Assembly (NCBI GenBank): GCA_030681265.1
Contig: JAUXXD010000206.1
Span: 1 to 63,767, forward strand
DNA from: Candidatus Didemnitutus sp.
GTDB taxonomy: Bacteria > Verrucomicrobiota > Verrucomicrobiia > Opitutales > Opitutaceae
DNA length: 63,767 nucleotides
Direction: 5' to 3'
The notes beneath the pieces are model-generated. The model worked only from the letters and a program-made list of their open reading frames with translations. It ran no database searches and was not told the origin of the DNA. The translations under genes and the position numbers were made by a program. Position 1 is the first letter of the stretch. Every line of letters starts with the position of its first letter. Positions 1-8,207 of this stretch are shown in pieces.

Positions 1-1784
1 TCCGGCTTATACCAAAAGAAGAAACTGCGCTGTTCCTGTTTCTCGGCGGGTGTGCGCGCGACGGTGACAGGCTTGCCGTCGTAGGGGTGAAAACCGGTCG
101 CGTAGATTTCCGTGGCGACGGTCATCGGTGTCGGCGTGAAGTCCTGCACTTGTTCAAGGCGGAAACCGAGGTCCTTCGTTTTCAGCGCGAGTTCGGCCAT
201 GTCTTCCGGACGCGAGCCCGGATGCGAGCTGATGAAATAAGGAATGATCGGCGTGTCGGGTTTGCCGGCTTTCTGCGCGGCGCGGTCGAACTTCTCCTTG
301 AACTTGTAGAACAAATTGAAGGTCGGCTTGCGCATGATGCGGAGCACGTGATCGCTCGTGTGTTCGGGGGCGACCTTGAGACGGCCGGGCACGTGGTGCG
401 CGGCGAGTTCTTCGATGTAGCGTTCGTGGCTGGCCTGGACTTCGGGTGTGACGCCCTTGTCGTGCAGAAACAAATCGTAGCGGATGCCGCTGGAGACGTA
501 GGCGTGTTTGACGCCGGGAGTTTCGCGGACGGCTTCGTAGATTTCGAGGAGCGGCGAGTGGTCGGTGTCGAGGTTGCGGCAGACGTCGGGCCAGATGCAG
601 CTGGGGCGGATGCACTCGTCGCAGATCCACTGTTCCTTGCCCTTCATCTTATACATGTTGGCGGAAGGGCCGCCGAGATCGCTGATGGTGCCGCGGAAAT
701 CCGGCATCAGTTTCACCGATTCAACTTCGCGCAAGATCGACGCCTTGCTGCGGCTCGCGACGAATTTTCCTTGGTGCGCCGAGATCGTGCAGAAGCTGCA
801 CCCGCCGAAGCAGCCGCGGTGCATGTTGATCGAGTGCTTAATCATCTCATAGGCGGGAATCGGGCCGCGCTTGAGATATTTCGGATGCGGAAGTCGCGTG
901 TAAGGCAGGTCGAAACTCGAATCGATCTGCGCCTCGCTCATCGTCGGGTATGGCGGGTTGACGACCAACATCCGCTCGCCGGTGCGCTGGATCAGGCGGC
1001 GCGCTTTGACGCGGTTCGACTCGGTTTCGATGTTCTTGAAATTCGTCGAATAGAGTTCGCGATCCGCGAGACATTCCTCGTGCGAGTGCAGATCGAAGTC
1101 GTCCCAATTTTTGTTCTTCGGCACCGTTTCGCCCGCGGGGAGCAACACGGCGGTTTGCGCGATGTTGGTCAGCGATTTGAACGGCACGCCGCGCTTGAGG
1201 AGCCGCAGCACTTCCATCAAGGGCAGTTCGCCCATGCCGTAGATCAGCAAGTCCGCCTGACTGTCCGCGAGGATGCCGGGCATCAATTTGTCGGACCAAT
1301 AATCGTAATGCGTGACGCGGCGCAAACTCGCCTCGATGCCGCCGATCATCACCGGCACGTCGGGATAAAGTTGCTTGAGGATGCGCGAGTAAATCGTCGT
1401 CGCGTAATCGGGGCGGTAGCCGTGTTCTCCGCCCGGCGTGTAAGCGTCCTCGCTCCGCATTTTCTTCGCGGCGGTGTAGCGGTTGACCATCGAATCCATG
1501 CAGCCCGCCGTGACGCCGAAGAACAGACGCGGCACCCCGAGTTTTTTGAAATCGCGCAAATCGTCGCGCCAGTTCGGTTGCGGCAGGATCGCCACGCGCA
1601 AGCCTTCGCTTTCGATCAGGCGGGCGACGACGGACGAACCAAATGACGGATGATCCACGTAGGCGTCGCCCGACACCATGATCACATCTACATAGTCCCA
1701 GCCGCGCGCGTCGAGTTCGTCGCGCGTCGTCGGCAGCCAGCGGGCGGGATCCCAAGTGGGGTCGCGTTGGATGGTCGTGGACAT
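1..1784 (-). CDS. ygiQ: YgiQ-family radical SAM protein (C-terminus cut by window edge)
   Basis: The minus strand stays open from an ATG at 1784 to the window edge (594 codons), so the C-terminus is missing. The protein has an N-terminal B12-binding-like half (DVIMVSGDAYVDHPSFG near residue 35) and then a radical SAM core. The Fe4S4 motif CFGGCSFC lies at residues 325-332 (bases 789-812), matching the CxxxCxxC of the superfamily. Late segments such as PEHTSDHVLRIMRKP and FTPTPMT are typical of YgiQ. Substrate is not established for the family. It is divergent from the SDR gene to its right, with about 107 bases between them. Family assignment is firm; biological role is open. Confidence 0.9.
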   Translation of the reverse strand, partial: MSTTIQRDPTWDPARWLPTTRDELDARGWDYVDVIMVSGDAYVDHPSFGSSVVARLIESEGLRVAILPQPNWRDDLRDFKKLGVPRLFFGVTAGCMDSMVNRYTAAKKMRSEDAYTPGGEHGYRPDYATTIYSRILKQLYPDVPVMIGGIEASLRRVTHYDYWSDKLMPGILADSQADLLIYGMGELPLMEVLRLLKRGVPFKSLTNIAQTAVLLPAGETVPKNKNWDDFDLHSHEECLADRELYSTNFKNIETESNRVKARRLIQRTGERMLVVNPPYPTMSEAQIDSSFDLPYTRLPHPKYLKRGPIPAYEMIKHSINMHRGCFGGCSFCTISAHQGKFVASRSKASILREVESVKLMPDFRGTISDLGGPSANMYKMKGKEQWICDECIRPSCIWPDVCRNLDTDHSPLLEIYEAVRETPGVKHAYVSSGIRYDLFLHDKGVTPEVQASHERYIEELAAHHVPGRLKVAPEHTSDHVLRIMRKPTFNLFYKFKEKFDRAAQKAGKPDTPIIPYFISSHPGSRPEDMAELALKTKDLGFRLEQVQDFTPTPMTVATEIYATGFHPYDGKPVTVARTPAEKQEQRSFFFWYKP

Positions 1785-1891
1785 CGTGGTTTTGACAGGG
1801 TCGCGGCACCTTTTGGCCGAGGCAAGCTCTGCATTTCCCCTGTGAGGAGCCCCAGTGCATCAAGTCGGCTTACTCACGCCAGAGAAAGGGT

Positions 1892-2683
1892 TTGTCGCTC
1901 CGGCCGCGTCTGGTAGGAAATGTGGCCGTGGCTGATTCTCCTGTTGTTCTCGTAACTGGCGCCTCGCGCGGGATCGGCCGCAGCGTGACCCAACAACTGG
2001 CACAGCGCGGGTTTCGCGTCGCCGTGCATTATCGACGCGACGAGGTCGCCGCGCAGGCGACGCTGCTCTCGCTCGCGGGCGACGGACACCAAACGTTCAG
2101 CGCGGATGTGGCCGACAGCGAGCAATGCGCCACCCTCGTCGCGGCCGTGCACCAACATTTCGGGCGACTCGATGTGTTGGTGAACAACGCGGGCATTTTT
2201 GAGGACCATGACATTAAACAAGTCAGCTACGCGGAGTGGCAACGGTTGTGGCAGCGCGCGCTCGACGCGAATCTGACCGGCCCCGCGAATCTCACTTATC
2301 TCGCCGTGCAACACATGCGCGCGGCGGGGCGTGGGCGCATCATCAACCTCTCGTCGCGCGGCGCGTTTCGCGGCGAGCCGTTGGCCCCGGGTTACGGCGC
2401 GGCGAAGGCGGGACTGAATTCTTTCGGACAATCGCTCGCGCGCGCACTGGCGCCCGATGGCATTTTTGTGTTCACGGTCGCGCCGGGGTGGATTGCCACC
2501 GACATGGCGCACGCCACATTGACCGGCCCGAACAAAGACGAAGTGCTCGCGCAACACCCACTTGGGCGCGTCGGCACGCCGGACGAAATTGCGGAGACTG
2601 TCGCGTGGCTCGCCAAGGACGCGCCCGCGTTGCTCACCGGTTGCATCATCGACGCGAATGGGGCGTCCTACTTGCGCACGTAG
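1892..2683 (+). CDS. SDR-family NAD(P)-dependent oxidoreductase
   Basis: A 263-residue classical short-chain dehydrogenase. Visible motifs are the nucleotide-binding TGASRGIG near the N-terminus, NNAG mid-protein, the catalytic Ser in INLSSRG and the YxxxK pair in YGAAKAG. It resembles FabG-like 3-oxoacyl-ACP reductases, but the substrate cannot be read from sequence. The start is uncertain: TTG at 1892 follows a purine-rich AGAAAGGG, while an in-frame GTG at 1922 follows TAGGAAAT and would give the shorter N-terminus usual for the family. It converges on the LptG-type gene, with hairpin repeats between the two. Confidence 0.88.
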   Translation: MSLRPRLVGNVAVADSPVVLVTGASRGIGRSVTQQLAQRGFRVAVHYRRDEVAAQATLLSLAGDGHQTFSADVADSEQCATLVAAVHQHFGRLDVLVNNAGIFEDHDIKQVSYAEWQRLWQRALDANLTGPANLTYLAVQHMRAAGRGRIINLSSRGAFRGEPLAPGYGAAKAGLNSFGQSLARALAPDGIFVFTVAPGWIATDMAHATLTGPNKDEVLAQHPLGRVGTPDEIAETVAWLAKDAPALLTGCIIDANGASYLRT

Positions 2684-2707
2684 TTTTGTTGCGCGCACCG
2701 GCGAGTT

Positions 2708-2802
2708 GTAGGGGCGGACCTTGTGTCCGCCCGCACGGGCGTGGACGAGCCACGCCCCTACCCGAATAGACGAGCTCGGGCGTGGACGAGCCACGCCCCT
2801 AC
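2708..2802. repeat. Cluster of three REP-like hairpins between convergent genes
   Basis: Three short perfect inverted repeats, each with 8-bp arms and a 5-base loop. The first pairs GGGCGGAC with GTCCGCCC around CTTGT. The second and third are identical, pairing GGGCGTGG with CCACGCCC around ACGAG, inside direct copies at 2736-2761 and 2777-2802. They fill the gap between two convergent genes and may act as a bidirectional transcription stop. The modular form suggests a dispersed REP-like family in this genome (inference). Confidence 0.75.
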
Positions 2803-2898
2803 TCGAAGGTGAGAATGAAGCAGTGGTTGCGACGGGGCGGGCGCAGCGAGAGATCGCTGATCCCTGAGTGAGGCTGCGCAGCAATTCAAGAAACCGGC

Positions 2899-4002
2899 TC
2901 AGCGCATGCGTCCGAAGAAAAACGTCGCGAGCGCGATCATCGCGAGATTGGGCGCGAATGCGGCCCAGATTGGATCGAGAAAGCCTTTGCCGCCGAGGAG
3001 TGTCATGATCGTCGTGAGTAGGTAATAACCGAAGAACAAGCCGATGGACTTCGAAACGCCCACGACCGGACTCACGCGCACGCCGGCGACAGCGAACGGA
3101 ATGGCGATGGCGAGAATGATCAGCGGCCCGAACGTGTCCGCGAGCAGTCCGTAGTAGCGCACGGCGTAGCGCGTGACCTTGGGGTTATCTTCCAAGGTGA
3201 AGTAATCGACGATCCGTTGCAGCTCGAAGAACGACAAGTCGCGCGGGCGGCGGTCGATCAGCAGCATCAACTCCGGGTCTTCGTTGAGATGCGGAATCGT
3301 TTTGGTGGTGAAGGCGACCGAGCGCATCAACTCGCCATTTTCCGGATCGAACCACATTTCGCGTCCGTCGCGAAAGGTCCATTGTTGCGCCGCGCGGTTG
3401 TAGGTGGCCTCGCGCGCCATCAGGCGGGTGAGCTCGCGGCCGAGCTCGGACACGGTCACGCCGTAGGCTTTTTCGGCGAAGCGGCTGTAGCGGTTGATAT
3501 ACCACATGCGTTTCGCGCGCTGGTTGTCGAAGGCGACGCTCGTCACCAACCCGAGCGAGCCGCGCGAACCTTTTTGTTCCTCGGCGCGGTATTCGAAACG
3601 CTCGAGCATCGTGCGCGAAGTCTCGACCGACCACGGCACGACGCGGGCGTTGAGGAAGAGTGACACGCCGCAGAAGACGAGGCTCGCGCCCCAGAGCGCG
3701 CGCGTGGTGCTGAAGATGTTGAGACCGGCGGCGCGGATGGCGGTGATTTCGTTGTGGCGATGCAGTTTGCCGAGCACGAACAGCAGCGAGAGCAGCAGCG
3801 CGATCGGCAACACGACCGACAAATAGCTCGGCATCAGCACCGCGTAGTAGGCGAGCATTTCGCCCATGCCCGCGCCGACTTCGATCAGGTCGCGAAAATT
3901 ATCGTAGAGCGCCTGCATGACGAGCAGCCCCATCGTCGCGCACAGGAGCAAGCCGAGGATTTTCAGCCATTCGCGGAGAAGGTAGCGGTCGAAGAGCGTC
4001 AC
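2899..4002 (-). CDS. LptF/LptG-family LPS export permease
   Basis: A 367-residue YjgP/YjgQ-family inner-membrane protein. It starts with the typical FDRYLLREWLK amphipathic segment, followed by three hydrophobic segments, with HRHNEITAIRAAG just after the third. A periplasmic beta-rich domain follows (about residues 130-250), then three more hydrophobic segments at the C-terminus. This matches LptF/LptG, which with LptB power lipopolysaccharide transport through LptC, LptA and LptD. Single-copy context does not decide between LptF and LptG. It is divergent from the sodium symporter gene, sharing a gap of about 118 bases. Confidence 0.9.
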   Translation of the reverse strand: MTLFDRYLLREWLKILGLLLCATMGLLVMQALYDNFRDLIEVGAGMGEMLAYYAVLMPSYLSVVLPIALLLSLLFVLGKLHRHNEITAIRAAGLNIFSTTRALWGASLVFCGVSLFLNARVVPWSVETSRTMLERFEYRAEEQKGSRGSLGLVTSVAFDNQRAKRMWYINRYSRFAEKAYGVTVSELGRELTRLMAREATYNRAAQQWTFRDGREMWFDPENGELMRSVAFTTKTIPHLNEDPELMLLIDRRPRDLSFFELQRIVDYFTLEDNPKVTRYAVRYYGLLADTFGPLIILAIAIPFAVAGVRVSPVVGVSKSIGLFFGYYLLTTIMTLLGGKGFLDPIWAAFAPNLAMIALATFFFGRMR

Positions 4003-4120
4003 GCGGCGTCACGACAGCGCATGGCGGCGGCGCTGGCAAAGGCGAAAGCGATGCCCGCGTGAGGAAAAGCGCAACTTGGTGTTTGCTCGCGAGCGTGGTT
4101 CTCGTTTCATCGGCGCACTT

Positions 4121-5866
4121 ATGGCTGATACCCCCTCGAAAGAAGCCTGGAGTTCACGCTTGGGCGTGATCCTGGCAGTGGCTGGCAGCGCAGTGGGCTT
4201 GGGCAATTTCCTGCGTTTTCCCGGCCTCGCGGCCCAATACGGCGGCGGCGCGTTCATGATTGCCTACTTCATCTCGCTTTTGCTCATCGGCATTCCCATC
4301 GGCTGGGCCGAGTGGACCATGGGACGCCGCGGCGGCAACGCCGGCTTCCATTCTTCGCCGGGCATTTTCTACAGCATCATCAAGCACCGCCTCGGCAAAT
4401 ACCTCGGCATTTTCGGGTTTATCGTGCCGGTGATGGTTTACATGTATTACGTTTACATCGAGGCGTGGTGCCTCGGTTACGCGCTCAACGCTGCGACGGG
4501 CACCTTCAGCCAACCGGGCATTAACTTCGGCGAATTTTTCGCCCGCTTCACCGGCGCAGCGGAGGACGGCGCTTCAATCCACTTCGGTCTGCAAGATGTC
4601 GGCCTGTTCGTCGTCATTGTTTACGTGTTGAATTTTTTCTTCATCTATCGCGGCATCAACAAAGGCGTCGAATTCGTCTGCAAATGGGGCATGCCGGTGC
4701 TGATGGCGATCGCGCTCGTCATTCTCGTGCGCGTGCTCACGCTCGGCACGCCGGACGCGACCAAGCCCGAGCAAAACGTGAGCAATGGCCTCGGCTACAT
4801 GTGGAATCCCGCCAAGCCCGTCGTCGAGCGACTGGTCGGCGGCAACTGGGTGACCGTGGAAACGCTGGTCAACGACTCCGTCGCCGCCACCCGCGCCACG
4901 ACACTCGCCGCCGATGGCTCCGAGCGCATCGCCACCCAGTCGATGTTTAAGAATCTCCGCAATCCGCAGCTCTGGCTCGCGGCGGCCGGACAAATCTTTT
5001 TCTCCCTCTCGGTCGGCTTCGGCGCGATTATAACTTACGCGTCCTACTTGCGCAAAAAGGACGACGTCGTGCTCAGTGGTTTGACCGCCGCGTCGGCCAA
5101 CGAATTTTGCGAAGTCGGCCTCGGCGGCATGATCACCGTGCCCGCCGCGTTTGTGTTCCTCGGAGCAGTCGGCATCGCCGGCCAAGGCACGTTTGCCCTC
5201 GGCTTCAACGTGCTGCCCTACGTCTTCTCGCAGATGCCCGCCGCGGATTTCTTCGCCACGATTTTCTTCCTGTTGCTGTTCCTCGCCGCCGTCACGAGTT
5301 CGCTCTCGATGTTGCAACCCGGCATCGCGTTTTTCCAGGAAGGCTTCGGCCTCACCCGCAAACCCGCGATGGCGATTCTCGGTTTGATCACCGCGATCGG
5401 CACCGCGCTGGTCTGGTGGTTCTCGAAGGATTTGAAGGCGCTCGACACGATCGATTTCTGGATCGGCACCGTCTTCATCTTCCTCGGTGGCGCGGCGCTC
5501 ATCACGGTTTTCAGTTGGGTAATCGGGGTCGATGAAGGCATCAAGGAAGCCCACCAAGGCGCGGAGATGAAAATCCCCCGCATCTACCGGCCGATCATGA
5601 AATATGTCACTCCCGCCTACCTTGTGGCGATTTTCACGATGTTCCTCATGGCGAATATTTTTGGCTGGAACTTCGAGTTCGGCGACAAAGCGCAGTTCAA
5701 TCCGACCAGTTACGTCACGGATTTGATCGGGCCGAATCCGAACAATTCCGCGCGACTCACCTTCGGCTTTATCGTCACCACGATCATCTTCGTGCTCATG
5801 CTCATCGGCCAGGCCGGCAAGCGTTGGGATGCGGAAGGTCGTAAAAATGGAGGAAACCAATCATGA
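4121..5866 (+). CDS. Sodium-dependent transporter, NSS/SNF family
   Basis: A 581-residue neurotransmitter:sodium symporter homologue with about 12 hydrophobic segments. The TM1 signature VGLGNFLRFPG and the following YGGGAFMIAYF are clear. ATG 4121 is chosen because similarity to family N-termini begins right after it; an in-frame TTG at 4076 would add 15 atypical residues. The gene ends in ATGA shared with a 51-residue downstream gene that has its own GGAGG. Bacterial NSS proteins usually import amino acids with Na+. Substrate is not readable here, but the small partner recalls MetP/MetS methionine/alanine importers. Confidence 0.92.
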   Translation: MADTPSKEAWSSRLGVILAVAGSAVGLGNFLRFPGLAAQYGGGAFMIAYFISLLLIGIPIGWAEWTMGRRGGNAGFHSSPGIFYSIIKHRLGKYLGIFGFIVPVMVYMYYVYIEAWCLGYALNAATGTFSQPGINFGEFFARFTGAAEDGASIHFGLQDVGLFVVIVYVLNFFFIYRGINKGVEFVCKWGMPVLMAIALVILVRVLTLGTPDATKPEQNVSNGLGYMWNPAKPVVERLVGGNWVTVETLVNDSVAATRATTLAADGSERIATQSMFKNLRNPQLWLAAAGQIFFSLSVGFGAIITYASYLRKKDDVVLSGLTAASANEFCEVGLGGMITVPAAFVFLGAVGIAGQGTFALGFNVLPYVFSQMPAADFFATIFFLLLFLAAVTSSLSMLQPGIAFFQEGFGLTRKPAMAILGLITAIGTALVWWFSKDLKALDTIDFWIGTVFIFLGGAALITVFSWVIGVDEGIKEAHQGAEMKIPRIYRPIMKYVTPAYLVAIFTMFLMANIFGWNFEFGDKAQFNPTSYVTDLIGPNPNNSARLTFGFIVTTIIFVLMLIGQAGKRWDAEGRKNGGNQS

Positions 5867-6018
5867 CCACCGGCGGCTGGTTCGTAATGCTCTGCTCCGT
5901 CGGCTTCGTGACGGTGCTTTTCACTTATTGTGTGACGCGCGTCCTCTGTGGCGTTCGTCCCGACCACGAACTCGGACACGTGGAACCCGTGCACGAAGAC
6001 GAAGCGGCAAAGGACTAA
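5863..6018 (+). CDS. Small membrane subunit of the NSS transporter (MetS-like)
   Basis: A 51-residue protein starting at ATG 5863, which overlaps the transporter stop by 4 bases and is preceded by GGAGG at 5849-5853. It has one hydrophobic helix (about residues 5-25) and an acidic, His-containing tail. Size, position and translational coupling match the small subunits found next to MetP-type NSS transporters. Sequence similarity alone is too short to prove this. Confidence 0.75.
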   Translation: MTTGGWFVMLCSVGFVTVLFTYCVTRVLCGVRPDHELGHVEPVHEDEAAKD

Positions 6019-6034
6019 GAGGCTCGGGTAACGC

Positions 6035-6074
6035 AACGCCGGTTCCTCGCGTCACGCGAGACCGGCGTTTTTTT
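6035..6074 (+). terminator. Rho-independent terminator after the NSS transporter operon
   Basis: AACGCCGGT pairs with ACCGGCGTT, with an inner CTCGCG/CGCGAG stem on a TCA loop, followed by seven T's at 6068-6074. It lies 16 bases after the small-subunit stop codon. Confidence 0.88.
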
Positions 6075-6206
6075 ATTGGCAAAATTCGACCTCTCCTCGC
6101 CTCCGGACGTGAAAACAACGTCCCGCGGCTTGATTTTTTCCGGAAGTCGCTAAACTAACCGGTCCCTCTTCTTTTCACGGGAAATTAACTTTAACCAACC
6201 CATCCC

Positions 6207-8051
6207 ATGTCCACTGCCGCTCCGCAAAAATTCGAATTCCAAGCCGAGATCAAGCAACTGCTCGATATCGTCATCCACTCGCTCTACACGGAAAAGGAAA
6301 TCTTCGTGCGCGAACTCGTTTCCAACGCCTCGGACGCGTTGGAAAAAATGCGCCATCTGCAACTGACCGAAAAGGACATGCAGGACGACGCGCAGGCGTT
6401 GGAAATTTCCATCACGAGCGACGAGGCGGCCAAGACGATTACGATTCAGGATTTCGGCATCGGCATGACGCGCGCAGAGTTGATCGAAAATCTCGGCACG
6501 ATCGCGCACTCCGGTTCGAAAGCGTTTCTCAAAGCCCTCGGCGAAGGCGGCGCGAAGAACACCAACCTGATCGGCCAGTTCGGCGTCGGCTTCTACAGCG
6601 CGTTCATGGTTGCCCAGCGCGTGCGCGTTTACTCCCACTCGTGGCGCAAAGACGAACCGGGCATGGTGTGGACCAGCGACGGCAGCGGTTCCTACGAAAT
6701 CGAGGAAGCCGCCGACCAGACCCGCGGCTGCAAAATCGTCATCGAACTGAAGGACGACTGCGCCGACTACGCCAAGGAGTGGCGGCTCAAGGAAATCCTC
6801 ACGCGCTACAGTGCGTTCGTCGGCTTTCCGATATCGCTCAACGGCAACAAGCTCACCACCGTGCAAGCGCTGTGGTTGCGTAGCAAAGCCGAGATCAAAG
6901 AAGAGGAATACTCCGAGTTCTACAAATTCCAGGCGCACGCGCACGACGAACCGCGCTACCGTTTGCACTTCTCCGCCGATGCGCCGCTCGCGATCAACGC
7001 GCTGCTCTTCGTTCCGCAGGAAAACACCGAGCGTCTCGGCTTCGAGCGTCTCGACCCGTCGGTCGCGCTTTATTGCCGCAAGGTGCTGATCGATGCGCGT
7101 CCGAAGGACCTGTTGCCCGAGTGGCTGCGTTTCCTCAAAGGCGTCGTCGATTGCGAAGACCTGCCGCTCAACATCTCGCGCGAAACCATGCAGGACAAGG
7201 CGCTGCTCGACCGCTTGGGTAAGGTCATCACGAAACGTTTCCTGAAGTTGCTCGAAGAAGAAGCGACGCAACGCGCCGACGGCTTCGCGGAATTCTACAC
7301 TGCCTTCGCTCCCTTCCTCAAAGAAGGCGCTGCGCTCGACTACACGCACAAGGAGCAACTCGTGAAGTTGCTGTGCTTCGAGTCGTCACTCACGGAGAAG
7401 GACAAGACGACCACGCTGGCGGATTACGTTTCGCGCATGAAGGACGGGCAAAAAGAAATTTACTACCTCGTCGCTCCGAATCGCGCCGCCATCGAATCCG
7501 GCCCGTATCTCGAAGGTTTCAAAGCGCGCAACCTCGAGGTGTTGTTCTGCTTCGAATCGGTCGACGAATACGTCTTCAACAACGTGCGCGAATTCGACGG
7601 GAAGAAATTCCTCTCCGCCGATCACGCCGACGTGAAACTCGACGACGTGCCGCAAACCGGCGAGTCGCTCAGCGAAGCCGAAGTCAAAGAACTCTCCGAA
7701 TGGCTCAAGACCACGCTCGGCGCGCAAATCGCCGACGTGAAGTCGAGCGACCGTCTCGTCAATTCCCCCGCCCTCGCGACCAACGCCGACAAATACATGT
7801 CGCCGCAAATGCGCCGCATGATGAAGGCGATGAAGAAACAGGGCGACGCCGACGAGCCGGTGAAGGTGAATCTCGAAATCAATCCGCGCCACGCCGTCAT
7901 CAAGCGCCTCGCGGTGTTGCGCACGAGCCAAGCCGACAAGGCGGAACTCGTCGCCGAGCAACTGCTCGACAACGCGCTCATCGCCGCCGGTCTGCTCGAA
8001 GATCCGAGCCGCATGGTCGCACGCTTGAACAAATTGCTCGAATCCGTCTAA
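6207..8051 (+). CDS. htpG: Molecular chaperone HtpG (Hsp90)
   Basis: A 614-residue bacterial Hsp90, cytosolic ATP-dependent chaperone. The N-terminal GHKL ATPase motifs are all present: ELVSNASDAL, DFGIGM, GTIAHSGSKAF and GQFGVGFYSAFMV. The middle domain includes LPLNISRE, and the C-terminal dimerisation domain ends without a eukaryotic MEEVD tail, as expected. Length matches the family. It stands alone, between a terminator on the left and a strong terminator right after its stop codon. Confidence 0.97.
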   Translation: MSTAAPQKFEFQAEIKQLLDIVIHSLYTEKEIFVRELVSNASDALEKMRHLQLTEKDMQDDAQALEISITSDEAAKTITIQDFGIGMTRAELIENLGTIAHSGSKAFLKALGEGGAKNTNLIGQFGVGFYSAFMVAQRVRVYSHSWRKDEPGMVWTSDGSGSYEIEEAADQTRGCKIVIELKDDCADYAKEWRLKEILTRYSAFVGFPISLNGNKLTTVQALWLRSKAEIKEEEYSEFYKFQAHAHDEPRYRLHFSADAPLAINALLFVPQENTERLGFERLDPSVALYCRKVLIDARPKDLLPEWLRFLKGVVDCEDLPLNISRETMQDKALLDRLGKVITKRFLKLLEEEATQRADGFAEFYTAFAPFLKEGAALDYTHKEQLVKLLCFESSLTEKDKTTTLADYVSRMKDGQKEIYYLVAPNRAAIESGPYLEGFKARNLEVLFCFESVDEYVFNNVREFDGKKFLSADHADVKLDDVPQTGESLSEAEVKELSEWLKTTLGAQIADVKSSDRLVNSPALATNADKYMSPQMRRMMKAMKKQGDADEPVKVNLEINPRHAVIKRLAVLRTSQADKAELVAEQLLDNALIAAGLLEDPSRMVARLNKLLESV

Positions 8052-8073
8052 GCAGATTCCTTGCGACAATCGC

Positions 8074-8103
8074 GCCCGCCGCGTTCGCGCGGCGGGCTTT
8101 TTT
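8074..8103 (+). terminator. Rho-independent terminator of htpG
   Basis: A perfect 10-bp GC stem (GCCCGCCGCG with CGCGGCGGGC) on a TTCG tetraloop, followed by six T's. Confidence 0.93.
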
Positions 8104-8207
8104 GCGCACCGCTTCGAAGGTCCCACGCCGCTCAACCCGTTTATTGGCCACTGAGCCAGTAATCGGTTTGCCGCGGCACGCACGTCCGCTTATTCTGCCA
8201 GCTTCCC

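Noticed and set aside
87-1646. 519-codon plus-strand frame
   Set aside because: It is antisense to the YgiQ-type gene, whose minus-strand frame has clear radical SAM motifs; the plus-strand product is Arg/Ala/Val-rich without motifs.
1874-2884. 336-codon minus-strand frame over the SDR gene
   Set aside because: The SDR motifs lie on the plus strand; the antisense product is a low-complexity shadow.
4574-5860. 428-codon minus-strand frame over the NSS transporter
   Set aside because: Antisense of a well-conserved membrane protein; Asp/Glu/His-rich composition is the complement of hydrophobic codons.
6130-6156. TTGATT-15-TAAACT as an htpG promoter
   Set aside because: Spacer too short and matches too weak to report as a feature.
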